DNA from: Nitratireductor alexandrii
GTDB lineage: Bacteria; Pseudomonadota; Alphaproteobacteria; Rhizobiales; Rhizobiaceae
NCBI RefSeq assembly: GCF_004000215.1
Contig: NZ_RBVY01000009.1
Span: 124,001-188,000 of the forward strand
Length of the DNA stretch: 64,000 nt
Reading direction: 5' to 3'
Shown here: piece by piece, positions 8,173-16,732 of the stretch
Layout: each line of letters starts with the position of its first letter
How positions within the stretch are numbered: the stretch's first letter is position 1
Program-made: the position numbers and the translations under genes
The notes under the pieces: model-generated
The model's database searches: none
What the model saw: only the letters and a program-made list of their open reading frames with translations
What the model was told of the DNA's origin: nothing

Positions 8173-8287
8173 GGTGTGGCAGCGGCCGTCTGCCGCGACG
8201 GCGGCATGATCCGGTTTCGCCGATGTTTTGCCTTGTCCGTATGTGGTGCGGCCGGTTGCGGCGTGCCCGAACCGGAGTGGTGTGACC

Positions 8288-9997
8288 GTGCAGTCGTCGA
8301 TTTCCCATAGCGCCCGTCCGGCCGCGGCCGGGTTTCGCGAGCTCTTCACGCCCAAGCTGGTCACGGTGTTGCGCGAGGGATACGGCCTTGCCGGGCTGCG
8401 CGCCGACGCCGTTGCCGGTCTGACCGTCGCGATCGTCGCACTGCCGCTATCGATGGCGATCGCCATCGCCTCCGGCGTTTCCCCCGAACGGGGCCTGTTC
8501 ACCGCGATTGTCGGCGGTTTCCTGGTGTCGGCGCTCGGCGGCAGCCGCTTTCAGGTCGGTGGCCCGGCCGGCGCCTTCATCGTGCTGGTGGCCGCCACGG
8601 TCGAGCGCCACGGCATTGACGGGCTTTTGCTGGCGACGCTGCTGGCCGGCCTGTTCCTGATCGCGATCGGCTTGCTGCGGCTCGGCACCTACATCAAGTT
8701 CATCCCCTATCCGGTCACGGTCGGCTTCACCGCCGGCATCGCCGTCATCATTTTCGCCAGTCAGTTGCGCGACCTGTTCGGGCTCGCTCTGCCCGGCAAG
8801 GAGCCGGGGCCGCTGATCGAGAAGCTGCCGGTGCTGTGGACTGCGGCTGAAACGGCCAGTCCCGCGGCGTTCGTCGTTGCCGTTGCGACCGTCGCCGTGA
8901 TCGCCGCGGCCAAGCATTTGCGGCCCGGCTGGCCCGGCATGCTGATCGCCATCGTTTTGGCGGCTGTGGCGGTGGCCGTGTTTTCCTTGCCGGTCGAGAC
9001 GGTCGGCGACCGTTTCGGCGACATCCCGCGCATGCCGCCGGCGCCGGCAATGCCTGGCTTCAGTTCCGACAAGCTCATCGCCGTGCTGCCTGACGCCGCC
9101 GCCTTCGCACTGCTTGGAGCGATCGAATCGCTGTTGTCGGCCGTCGTCGCCGACGGCATGACCGGCCGGCGGCATCGCTCCAATTGCGAACTCGTCGCGC
9201 AAGGCGTCGCCAATATCGGCTCGGCCCTGTTCGGCGGCATCTGCGTCACCGGGACGATCGCGCGCACCGCCACCAATGTACGCGCCGGGGCGCGCGGTCC
9301 GGTCGCGGGCATGCTGCACGCTCTGTTCCTGCTTGCCTTCATGCTGCTTGCCGCGCCGCTCGCGCGCTACATTCCGCTGGCCGCGCTTGCCGGGTTGCTC
9401 GCTTTCGTGGCCTGGAACATGGTCGAGCGTCACGCGATCGCCGCCATCGTGCGCTCGTCGCGCGGCGAGGCACTGGTCCTAGGCGTGACCTTCCTGCTCG
9501 TGGTCTTCCGCGATCTGAGCGAGGGCATTCTCGTCGGCTTCGCGCTTGGCGCACTCCTGTTCTTGAACCGCATGGCCAAGTCGATCGCGGTCGAGACGCA
9601 CGTGCCGTTTGTCGAGGAGGATGTCGCAGACAGCGTCAATGGCGACCGTGCCGCCTACGATGCTGCCGAGGGCAGTTCGCCCGAGACCGTGGTCTATCGC
9701 ATTTCCGGCGCCTTCTTCTTCGGGTCGGCCGCCACCGTCGGTGCGGTTCTCGACCGTATCGCCGACCAGCGCCGGAACTTCATCCTCGACTGTTCGGCCG
9801 TGCCCGTTCTCGACACCACGGCGGCCAATGTGATCGCCGGCGTTGCGCGCAAGGCGCATCGTGCCGGGATTCGTTTCGTCATCGCCGGTGCCGCGCCGCC
9901 CGTGCGCCGCATGCTGCAGCGCCAGGGCGCGCGTCGGCCGCATGCCGTGTTCGCGGCGAGCCTGAAGGAGGCGCGTGCGCTTTTGTCAAACGGCTGA
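8288..9997 (+). CDS. SulP family inorganic anion transporter with STAS domain
   Basis: A 569-residue transporter. The N-terminal sulfate-transporter fold (residues about 30-430) has the characteristic GLTVAIVALPLSMAIAIASG and GGSRFQVGGPAGAFIVLVA segments and about 12-14 membrane helices. The cytoplasmic C-terminus (about 450-560) is a STAS domain with the phosphate/nucleotide loop FILDCSAVPVLDTTAANVIAG. SulP proteins move sulfate, bicarbonate or other anions or carboxylates. The ATG-less start is taken as the GTG at 8288, ten bases after a GGAG; a GTG at 8282 is nearly equivalent. The gene end overlaps the convergent LysR gene by 12 bp. Confidence 0.92.
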   Translation: MQSSISHSARPAAAGFRELFTPKLVTVLREGYGLAGLRADAVAGLTVAIVALPLSMAIAIASGVSPERGLFTAIVGGFLVSALGGSRFQVGGPAGAFIVLVAATVERHGIDGLLLATLLAGLFLIAIGLLRLGTYIKFIPYPVTVGFTAGIAVIIFASQLRDLFGLALPGKEPGPLIEKLPVLWTAAETASPAAFVVAVATVAVIAAAKHLRPGWPGMLIAIVLAAVAVAVFSLPVETVGDRFGDIPRMPPAPAMPGFSSDKLIAVLPDAAAFALLGAIESLLSAVVADGMTGRRHRSNCELVAQGVANIGSALFGGICVTGTIARTATNVRAGARGPVAGMLHALFLLAFMLLAAPLARYIPLAALAGLLAFVAWNMVERHAIAAIVRSSRGEALVLGVTFLLVVFRDLSEGILVGFALGALLFLNRMAKSIAVETHVPFVEEDVADSVNGDRAAYDAAEGSSPETVVYRISGAFFFGSAATVGAVLDRIADQRRNFILDCSAVPVLDTTAANVIAGVARKAHRAGIRFVIAGAAPPVRRMLQRQGARRPHAVFAASLKEARALLSNG

Positions 9998-10921
9998 CGG
10001 TGTCGGCGCCTCGGCGTTGACGCAGGCGGCAAGCTCCTTGCGGAAGCGGTCGATCATCCAAGCGGTCGCCGGTCCGGGCAGGCGCGCGACATGGTGGAGT
10101 GCGATCAGGGGAAAGGCGCGTTCGGGATAGGCGTCGATGGACAGCCGCACCAGCCGTCCTGCTTCCAGATCGGCGCGCACCGTCGAAATCGGCAATCCGC
10201 CCCAGCCGAGCCCGGCCAGGATCAGCGCGTGCTTGACCCCCATGTCCGTCATGCGCCAGTTGCGGAACGACAAGACGCCGAAATCCCGGCCGCGCGTGTG
10301 GTCGGTCGGATCGGTGATGACGAGCTGCGTCTGTTCGCGCACCAGCTCGATCGGCACGGGTGGCACGGCTCGTGCCAGCGGGTGGCCTGGTGCCGCGACC
10401 GGAATCATCGAGGTTGCGCCGACGCCGGCGCGCACCACCCGCGCGTCGATGTCGGTCACCTGGCCGCCGGCGATGCCCAGCGTCGCTTCCTGCCGCAGGA
10501 TCTGGTCGTGCACCATGCCGAGCGCGCCGACATTGAGCCGCACGCCGACGGTCGGGAACCGGTCGCCAAAGGCGCCGAGCACGCGGGCAAGCGCCTGGGT
10601 CGGCACGGTGGCGTCGACGGCGAGAGCGATTTCGGGCTCAAGCCCGCTTTTGAGGCCGCCCGCCCTGGCGCGCATCCCCTCCAGCCCGGCAATGATGCGC
10701 CGCGCGTCTTCCAGCAGCACCGCGCCCGCTTCCGTCAGGCTCGGCAGGCGCGTGCCGGCACGTTCGAACAGCTTGACCTCGAGCTGGGCTTCCAGATTGG
10801 CGATCGCGTAGCTGACCACCGATTGCGAGCGGTTGAGCCGGCGTGCGGCGGCGGAGAAGCCGCCGGTTTCGGCCACGGCCATGAAAATTTCGATCTGATC
10901 GAGCGTCGGATGTGCTTCCAT
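9986..10921 (-). CDS. LysR family transcriptional regulator
   Basis: A 311-residue LysR regulator: an N-terminal winged HTH (residues about 6-65, DQIEIFMAVAETGGFSAAARRLNRSQSVVSYAIANLE), a linker helix and a periplasmic-binding-like effector domain (about 92-300). It is transcribed divergently from the azoreductase gene, with 122 bp between the two start codons. LysR proteins typically activate a divergent target and repress themselves, so the azoreductase is the likely target and a quinone, azo or electrophilic compound the likely signal (inference). Confidence 0.94.
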   Translation of the reverse strand: MEAHPTLDQIEIFMAVAETGGFSAAARRLNRSQSVVSYAIANLEAQLEVKLFERAGTRLPSLTEAGAVLLEDARRIIAGLEGMRARAGGLKSGLEPEIALAVDATVPTQALARVLGAFGDRFPTVGVRLNVGALGMVHDQILRQEATLGIAGGQVTDIDARVVRAGVGATSMIPVAAPGHPLARAVPPVPIELVREQTQLVITDPTDHTRGRDFGVLSFRNWRMTDMGVKHALILAGLGWGGLPISTVRADLEAGRLVRLSIDAYPERAFPLIALHHVARLPGPATAWMIDRFRKELAACVNAEAPTPSAV

Positions 10922-10927
10922 CTGAAA

Positions 10928-10947
10928 ATCCGATGGTTTTTATGGAT
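10928..10947. promoter_or_regulatory. Possible LysR operator
   Basis: ATCC-N12-GGAT forms an inverted repeat seven bases upstream of the LysR start, within an AT-rich block. LysR sites usually follow T-N11-A dyads of 15 bp or so; this one is somewhat longer. The position fits autorepression and divergent control of the azoreductase gene. Confidence 0.3.
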
Positions 10948-11043
10948 ATTTTCTGTGTTTTCTTGATGAGTATAACGGGCCATCTGAGGACCGAGCAACA
11001 AGCGGCGCAAAACCGCCTTTTATCCGAACCAAAGGAGAGCTCC

Positions 11044-11667
11044 ATGTCCTCGATATTGCTCGTCACCGCCAGCCCGCGCGGTGCAACATCCCTGTCCACC
11101 CGCGCCGCCAGGACGGTTGCCGACGCGCTGGCGCGCCGGACGCCGGGCGCGCGCATCGTTCATCGCGACCTCGCCGCCGCGCCGCTGCCGCATATCGATC
11201 AGGATTTCGCCGTCGCGGTGAAAACCCCGGCCGAAAAGCTGAACGCCGCCCAGGCCGACCTCCTCGCCGTCTCCGATGCGGCGACCGACGAACTGCTTGC
11301 CGCCGACGCCGTCGTGATCGCCACCGGCATGATCAATTTCTCGATCGCCTCGACGCTGAAATCCTGGTTCGACCATGTCGCGCGGGCGCACCGGACCTTT
11401 CGCTATACGGCGGACGGGCCGCAGGGGCTGGCCGGCGGCAAGAAGGTCTATGTCGTGATCGCCTCGTCGGGCACCTATACGGATGGCGGCCCGGCTGCGG
11501 CAATGGATCATGCCCGCCCCTATCTGAGGTCGATGCTCGGCTTTTTCGGCATTACCGATATCGAATTCGTCGATATCGAGGGTGTCGGCCTGGGCATCGA
11601 GCCGGACGCGGTCATTCTTGAGCGCGCACTCGGCAAGCTTGGTGCAGCCGACTTGGCCGCCGCCTGA
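11044..11667 (+). CDS. azoR: FMN-dependent NADH-azoreductase
   Basis: A 207-residue flavodoxin-like fold enzyme of the AzoR family, which reduces azo compounds and quinones by a two-electron ping-pong mechanism using NADH and bound FMN. Recognisable FMN-contact segments are TASPRGATSLSTR (residues 6-18), the MINFSIASTLKSWFDHVARAHRTF region near 95-118, and IASSGTYTDGG near 140. The start at ATG 11044 is supported by AAAGGAGAG five bases upstream; the longer upstream frame includes the divergent promoter. Divergent to the LysR gene, which probably controls it as part of quinone or electrophile stress defence. Confidence 0.92.
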   Translation: MSSILLVTASPRGATSLSTRAARTVADALARRTPGARIVHRDLAAAPLPHIDQDFAVAVKTPAEKLNAAQADLLAVSDAATDELLAADAVVIATGMINFSIASTLKSWFDHVARAHRTFRYTADGPQGLAGGKKVYVVIASSGTYTDGGPAAAMDHARPYLRSMLGFFGITDIEFVDIEGVGLGIEPDAVILERALGKLGAADLAAA

Positions 11668-11836
11668 CGCGGCACCGGCCGAACGGCGGAGGGCGCGAGC
11701 CTAAGCCTAAGCCGGCCGGCACAACCGGTCTGGCGGACATGCTTCCGCTCCGGTGTTTTTCGCCTCGTTGCGATCAAGCCGCCTTGCCGTTTGCGGGGCG
11801 GCCTTGCCGCGATCGGCGATGCGCGGGCGCCGCCGG

Positions 11837-12697
11837 TCAGCCTGTGCCCGTCGCCGGCTTCGCCTGGCCGGTGTCGTTCGAAGCGGTGGGGGCGCCGTCT
11901 TTGGCCGCTTCATTTTTCGACTTCGTGTCCAGCCAGCGCAGGCGCTTGTAGTCGAAGCCGAAGACGAGCGTCGGCTTGACGATCTCGAAATAGGGCGACA
12001 GGTCGAAATCGCGCGGCGTGAACAGCGAATGATGCCGGATCGACATGATCTCGCGGCGCGAAAACCGCGATTGCGCCGTCATCTGGCCGGGCGCGCGGGT
12101 AATGCGCGGCAGGATCGGGTAGCGCACCTGCTGATAGGCCTGGGCGATCAGCGACGAGCAGATGGCGCGCGTCGGTTCGCCAGAGCCGAAGGCGATCATG
12201 CGCCGGCGCCAGCGTACCGGCACCGGCGGTGTCGGGAAGAAATAGCGCAACAGGTCGAAAATGTTCTTGGTGTCGTATTTGAGACCGATACGCTCGACCA
12301 TGAAGGCCACGACCGCGTCGCGATCCTCCGGCGTCAGCCCGCTCGGCCGGCAGATGCGCGTGTTGTAGGTGCGGTATTTCGACAGCGGCACCGCCACGCA
12401 GCCTTCGCCGAGATTGACCTCGATCAGCCGTGGTCGCTCGGCGCCGTCCTGGGGTTCGGGCAGGGCGTCGCCGATATAAAGCGCGGCGTGGCTCCAGGTC
12501 GACTGGGTCAGATATTTGATCGCCGCCGAAATGCGCTGATTGCCTTCCACCAGCAAGATGTCGCCGGCCCTGAGCGTGCGCCGCAGCGTTTCGGGATCGG
12601 ACGGGGTGTAGGGCTCGTAGCCCGAGGATTCGGTGCGCAGCCGGTCGGCGAGAAACCGTCCGATCCGGTCGAGCATCGTGTCGGGGGCTTCGCTCAT
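11837..12697 (-). CDS. YiiX/YebB-like permuted papain (NlpC/P60-type) cysteine hydrolase
   Basis: A 286-residue protein with the circularly permuted papain layout of the YiiX/YaeF group. RAGDILLVEGNQRISAAIKYL is followed by the catalytic His in STWSHAALYIG (near residue 70), an acidic RLIEVNLGEGCVAVP segment, and the Cys in RAICSSLIAQAYQ (near 190), where the nucleophile comes after the His as in LRAT/YiiX proteins. No signal peptide is seen, so a cytoplasmic or membrane-associated lipid, amide or peptide hydrolase is possible. The ATG at 12697 with AAGGAGGA right upstream is preferred over a longer frame beginning at 12823. The C-terminal tail is low-complexity (Ala/Thr/Gly/Lys). Divergent from the TetR gene. 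Confidence 0.82.
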   Translation of the reverse strand: MSEAPDTMLDRIGRFLADRLRTESSGYEPYTPSDPETLRRTLRAGDILLVEGNQRISAAIKYLTQSTWSHAALYIGDALPEPQDGAERPRLIEVNLGEGCVAVPLSKYRTYNTRICRPSGLTPEDRDAVVAFMVERIGLKYDTKNIFDLLRYFFPTPPVPVRWRRRMIAFGSGEPTRAICSSLIAQAYQQVRYPILPRITRAPGQMTAQSRFSRREIMSIRHHSLFTPRDFDLSPYFEIVKPTLVFGFDYKRLRWLDTKSKNEAAKDGAPTASNDTGQAKPATGTG

Positions 12698-12835
12698 GGC
12701 TCCTCCTTGCCGGGAATATGGACCGCGCGGCCGCCGAGTTGAAGAACCCCTGCTTACGCTTTCGATACGAGGAGGGACGGGGCCTGATAGCAGGGACATG
12801 GGCGGTCGCAAAGAGCATCGCATCGCGCCTTGAAA

Positions 12836-12855
12836 TTAATCAATCGATTGATTAA
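12836..12855. promoter_or_regulatory. Operator palindrome of the CecR-like regulator
   Basis: TTAATCAATCGATTGATTAA is a perfect 20-bp palindrome ending ten bases before the ATG at 12866. In a GC-rich genome such an AT-rich perfect dyad is very unlikely by chance. Its position in front of a TetR gene and an exporter operon indicates the autoregulatory operator. Confidence 0.8.
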
Positions 12856-12865
12856 AGTCTTTTCC

Positions 12866-13561
12866 ATGACCGAGACATCCGACCCGCGCGGCCAGACCGC
12901 CGCACCGCCCGCTTCCGCAGAACAGACACGGCTTGCGCTTGTGCGCGCGGGCCTGGCTCTGTTCGGGGCCAAGGGTTTCGACGGCACCTCGACGCGCGAG
13001 ATCGCCGCCCTGGCCGAGGCCAATATCGGCTCCATCGCCTATCATTTCGGCAGCAAGGAGGGCTTGCGCGCCGCCTGCGCCGACCACATCGTTGCCGCGA
13101 TCGAGCACATGGCCGCCGAGGCGCTCGACCGGTTTTCGGCCGATGTGGAGGACATGGTGTCGCCTGCGGTCGCCCAAGAAGCCTTCGCCGAGGCCTTGGA
13201 GCGCATGGTGAATTTTGTCGTCGCGCGGCCCGAAGCCGGCGAGATCGTGCAGTTCGTGCTGCGTGAACTCGCCCATCCTACCGCCGCGCTCGACCGCATC
13301 TATTCCGGCGTGTTCGAGCCGACCCATCGCCGGCTGTGCCAGCTCTGGCAGCATGCCACCGGCGAGCCGGCCGAAAGCGACCGCACCAAGATCACCGTCT
13401 TCACCCTGATCGGACAGGTGGTCTATTTCCGCATCGGCCGTGAAGCGGTGATGCGGCGCATGGGTTGGGCCGAGATCGGCCCCGCCGAGGCCGGCGCGAT
13501 CACCGCCGTCGCGCGCGCCAATCTCGACGCCATTCTCGCAGCGCACGGAAAGCCGTCATGA
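12866..13561 (+). CDS. TetR family regulator, CerR/CecR-type C-terminal domain
   Basis: A 231-residue repressor with an N-terminal TetR DNA-binding domain (residues about 20-75; GTSTREIAALAEANIGSIAYHFGSKEGL) and a C-terminal region (about 95-225) matching the CerR/DUF1956 pattern (FVLRELAHPTAALDRIYSGVFEPTHRRLC, then TLIGQVVYFRIGREAVMRRMGW). In E. coli the comparable regulator CecR (YbiH) controls the ybhGFSR exporter operon; here the same kinds of genes follow directly (MFP, ABC ATPase, ABC permease), with a 4-bp ATGA overlap to the first. The 20-bp palindrome before the start is the probable operator. An in-frame TTG at 12830 is less likely because it would place the operator inside the gene. 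Confidence 0.92.
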   Translation: MTETSDPRGQTAAPPASAEQTRLALVRAGLALFGAKGFDGTSTREIAALAEANIGSIAYHFGSKEGLRAACADHIVAAIEHMAAEALDRFSADVEDMVSPAVAQEAFAEALERMVNFVVARPEAGEIVQFVLRELAHPTAALDRIYSGVFEPTHRRLCQLWQHATGEPAESDRTKITVFTLIGQVVYFRIGREAVMRRMGWAEIGPAEAGAITAVARANLDAILAAHGKPS

Positions 13562-14520
13562 TGGACCTCGTCTGCGCGATCCCCTACGCGGCGCTGCTGT
13601 TTGCCGCCTGCGCTGCGCCGCCGCCGCTGGCTGTCGGTTATGTCGAAGGCGAATATGTGCTGCTCGCCCCGATCGAGACGGCGCAATTGCGTAGTGTGCC
13701 GGTGCGGCGCGGCGAGCGTGTGAGCCCGGGCCAGCCCGTCGCGCTGCTGGAGGACGCCGACGCCGAAAGCGCCGTTGCCGAGGCCGAGGCGGCGCTTGCT
13801 CGTGCCGAGGCCCAGCTTGCCGATCTGAAACGGGGAAAACGACCGCAGGAAATCGCCGTGCTGGAGGCGGCGGTGCGCTCCGCCGAGGCCCAGCGCCGCG
13901 AGGCCGAGCGGGTTCTAGTCCGCATAGAGGATCTGTTCGAGCGCGGCATCGCCACCCAGTCGCGGCTCGACGAGGCGCGCACCGCGGTCGAGGTGACCGA
14001 GGCCGCCCTCAACCAGGCGCAGGCCAATCTCGAGGTCGCCCGCCTGCCGGCGCGCGCCGAGGCGATCCGGGCCGCCGAACATGCCGTCAGCCAGGCGCGC
14101 GCCATGCTGCTCACCGCGCGCTGGCGGCTTTCCGAACGCACGCTTGCCGCTCCGGCCGTGGGCCGCGTCGACGATATTATCCGGTTCCCCGGCGACATCG
14201 CCGGCCCGGCCGCGCCGGTGCTCTCGTTTCTGCCCGACGGCGCCACCAAGCTGAAGCTCTATCTGCCCGAACCCGCCTTCGCCACACTTGCCGTCGGCGA
14301 CCGGCTTTCGGTCCATTGCGACGGCTGCCCCGACGGGCTGGCGGCGCGCGTTTCTTACGTTTCACCGGAACCGGAATTCACGCCGCCGGTGATCTACTCG
14401 CTCGAGACCCGTCAGAAGCTCGTCTATCTGGTCGAGGCACGGCCGGAGGCCGGCGCCACGCGGCTCAAGCCGGGTCAGATCGTCGATGTCTCGCTGCCGG
14501 AAACCGGCGCCGGGGATTGA
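13558..14520 (+). CDS. HlyD/YbhG-like membrane fusion (periplasmic adaptor) protein
   Basis: A 320-residue adaptor of an ABC-type exporter. The N-terminus is a hydrophobic anchor ending in LLFAACAAPP, a plausible lipobox with Cys near residue 18. It is followed by a split biotinyl-lipoyl domain (VPVRRGERVSPGQPVALLEDADAE, about 47-70), a long coiled-coil hairpin rich in Ala/Glu/Arg (about 70-190) and a beta-barrel domain (TKLKLYLPEPAFATLAVGDRL). The order and length match YbhG. It starts inside the stop codon of the TetR gene (ATGA), so translation is coupled. It should link the ABC permease in the inner membrane to an outer-membrane channel, which is not encoded here. Confidence 0.92.
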   Translation: MMDLVCAIPYAALLFAACAAPPPLAVGYVEGEYVLLAPIETAQLRSVPVRRGERVSPGQPVALLEDADAESAVAEAEAALARAEAQLADLKRGKRPQEIAVLEAAVRSAEAQRREAERVLVRIEDLFERGIATQSRLDEARTAVEVTEAALNQAQANLEVARLPARAEAIRAAEHAVSQARAMLLTARWRLSERTLAAPAVGRVDDIIRFPGDIAGPAAPVLSFLPDGATKLKLYLPEPAFATLAVGDRLSVHCDGCPDGLAARVSYVSPEPEFTPPVIYSLETRQKLVYLVEARPEAGATRLKPGQIVDVSLPETGAGD

Positions 14521-14521
14521 G

Positions 14522-15439
14522 ATGAGCGCGATCGACGTCCACGGCCTGGTCAAGCGCTTCGGCGACAAGACGGTGGTCGACAATGTCAGCATGCAGGTCG
14601 CGCCGGGCGAGATCGTCGGTTTTCTCGGTCCGAACGGGTCGGGCAAGACCACCACCATCCGCATCATGTGCGGGCTGTTGACGCCCGACGCCGGCTCCGG
14701 GCGCGTGCTCGGCTACGACCTCTTGACGGAGGGTCTCAAGATCAAGCGCGAGGTCGGCTACATGACGCAGAAATTCTCGTTCTACGAGGATCTGACCATC
14801 GCCGAGAACCTCGATTTCGTCGCCCGTCTCTACCGGTTGAAGCCGGTCGCGACCCATGTCGCCGACACGCTCGCCGATCTCGGCATGACCTCGCGCCGCA
14901 ACCAGCTTGCCGGCACGCTGTCGGGCGGCTGGAAGCAGCGCCTGGCGCTCGCGGCCTGCATCATGCATCAACCTAAGCTGCTTTTGCTCGACGAGCCGAC
15001 CGCCGGTGTCGATCCCAAGGCCCGTCGCGAGTTCTGGGACGAGATCCACCGGCTCGCCCGCGACGGTCTGACCGTACTCGTTTCCACCCATTATATGGAT
15101 GAGGCCGAGCGTTGCCACCGCATCGCCTATATCTCCTATGGCCGGATGCTGACGACGGGCTCGGTCGCCGACGTCGTCGCCAATGCCGGCCTTGTGACCT
15201 ACATCGTCTCCGGCCCGGGCCTCGCCGGCATCGCGGCCGCGCTGGAGAGCCGCGACGGCGTCGAGCAGGTCGCGCCCTTCGGCGCCACGCTGCATGTCGT
15301 GGGCTCCGACCGGCAAAAACTCGAGGCGGCACTCTCCGACATCGCCGCACGCGACGGCGTTGCCGTGGCGCCGGGCGAGACCAGCCTGGAGGACGTTTTC
15401 ATCCAGTTCATGGCCGGCTCGAAGGACAATATGGCATGA
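14522..15439 (+). CDS. ABC exporter ATP-binding protein (YbhF-like, single domain)
   Basis: A 305-residue ATPase: Walker A GPNGSGKTT (residues about 36-44), Q-loop VGYMTQKFSFYEDL, signature LSGGWKQRLALA, Walker B LLLLDEPTAGVDP and switch His in STHYMDEAERC. The C-terminal third (about 220-305) is the accessory domain typical of ABC-2 exporters. E. coli YbhF is a tandem duplication of about 580 residues, whereas this is a single cassette, so the transporter probably works as a homodimeric ATPase. It begins one base after the MFP stop. Its stop region overlaps a possible 22-codon leader frame before the permease. Confidence 0.95.
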   Translation: MSAIDVHGLVKRFGDKTVVDNVSMQVAPGEIVGFLGPNGSGKTTTIRIMCGLLTPDAGSGRVLGYDLLTEGLKIKREVGYMTQKFSFYEDLTIAENLDFVARLYRLKPVATHVADTLADLGMTSRRNQLAGTLSGGWKQRLALAACIMHQPKLLLLDEPTAGVDPKARREFWDEIHRLARDGLTVLVSTHYMDEAERCHRIAYISYGRMLTTGSVADVVANAGLVTYIVSGPGLAGIAAALESRDGVEQVAPFGATLHVVGSDRQKLEAALSDIAARDGVAVAPGETSLEDVFIQFMAGSKDNMA

Positions 15440-15500
15440 ACGCCGAGACGACCCCTGCCTGTCAAAATACAGGAGGCCGGGTCCTCGGCGGAGCGAGCCG

Positions 15501-16631
15501 ATGAACCGGTTTTTCTCCCTCGGTCGGCTCGGCGCGCTGTTGGTGAAGGAATTCATCCAGATGCGGCGCGACCGCGTTACCTTCGCCATGATGCTCGGCG
15601 TGCCGCTGATGCAGTTGCTGTTGTTCGGCTACGCCATCAACACCGATCCCAAGAGCCTGCCGGCCGCGCTGGTCGCCACCGGCAACGACCATTACACCCG
15701 CGCCATCGTGTCCGCGCTCCAGACGACAAATTATTACCGCTTCGACCACGTCGCCGACAGCGCGACCGAGGCCGAGCGGCTGATGGCCCGCGGCGCGGTC
15801 TCCTTCGTCGTCACCATCCCATCCGATTTCGCCCGCCGGGTCGACCGCGGCGAGGCGCCGCAAATCCTGATCGAGGCCGACGCCACCGACCCGTCGGCCT
15901 CCTCGGGCGCGGTCTCGACGCTGTCGACGCTGGCCGCGCGCGCGCTCGACCACGAGCGCGGTGTTGCCCCCGGCGCGCGCGGCGGTCCGGCGCTCGATGT
16001 CGTCGTCCACCGCCGCTACAATCCCGAGGGTATCTCGCAATACAACATCGTTCCCGGCCTGCTCGGCGTCATCCTGCAAATGACCATGGTGATGATGACG
16101 TCGATCGCGCTGACCCGCGAGATCGAGCGCGGCACGATGGAAAACCTGCTCGCCATGCCGGCCAGCCCGGCCGAGATCATGCTCGGCAAGGTTTTGCCCT
16201 ATCTGGTCGTCGGCGGGGTGCAGGTGGCTGTCGTTCTGGTCACCGCCAAGCTGCTGTTTTCCGTTCCCTTCGTCGGCTCTTTGCCGCTTTTGCTCGGCGC
16301 GATCCTGATCTTCGTGCTGGCGCTGGTGCTGCTCGGCTACACGATTTCCACCATCGCCCGTACCCAGATGCAGGCCCTCCAGCTCGCCTTCTTCTTCTTC
16401 CTTCCCTCGATCCTGGTGTCGGGGTTCATGTTTCCCTATCGCGGCATGCCCGGGTGGGCGCAGCTTTTCGGCGAGATCCTGCCGCTGACCCATTTTCTGC
16501 GCGTCGTGCGCGCCGTCATGCTGAAAGGCGCCGACCTTGCCGCCATCGGCACCGAGATCGCCTGGTTGATCGGGTTCGTGGTCTTCTTTTCCGTCCTCGC
16601 CCTGCTGCGTTTTCGCCGCACGCTGGACTGA
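15501..16631 (+). CDS. ABC-2 type exporter permease (YbhR/YbhS-like)
   Basis: A 376-residue ABC-2 permease with one N-terminal membrane segment (LGVPLMQLLLFGYAI), a large extracytoplasmic domain (about 55-185) and five C-terminal segments. The hallmark GTMENLLAMPASPAEIMLGKVLPYLVVG and FFFLPSILVSGFMFPYRGMP motifs are present. E. coli has two such permeases (YbhS and YbhR); here only one is encoded, so it probably homodimerises. Separated from the ATPase gene by 61 bp. Together with the adaptor and ATPase it should export hydrophobic drugs or cations in response to the upstream TetR regulator. Confidence 0.94.
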   Translation: MNRFFSLGRLGALLVKEFIQMRRDRVTFAMMLGVPLMQLLLFGYAINTDPKSLPAALVATGNDHYTRAIVSALQTTNYYRFDHVADSATEAERLMARGAVSFVVTIPSDFARRVDRGEAPQILIEADATDPSASSGAVSTLSTLAARALDHERGVAPGARGGPALDVVVHRRYNPEGISQYNIVPGLLGVILQMTMVMMTSIALTREIERGTMENLLAMPASPAEIMLGKVLPYLVVGGVQVAVVLVTAKLLFSVPFVGSLPLLLGAILIFVLALVLLGYTISTIARTQMQALQLAFFFFLPSILVSGFMFPYRGMPGWAQLFGEILPLTHFLRVVRAVMLKGADLAAIGTEIAWLIGFVVFFSVLALLRFRRTLD

Positions 16632-16732
16632 CGCGCTTCGGGGGTCCGAAATCGAGGCGCTGCCAGAGGCATGTCGCGCCAGCTTGCTTCGCAGCATGCC
16701 GCCTTCGCGCGTTCAATCGAAAGCGCTCTGGC

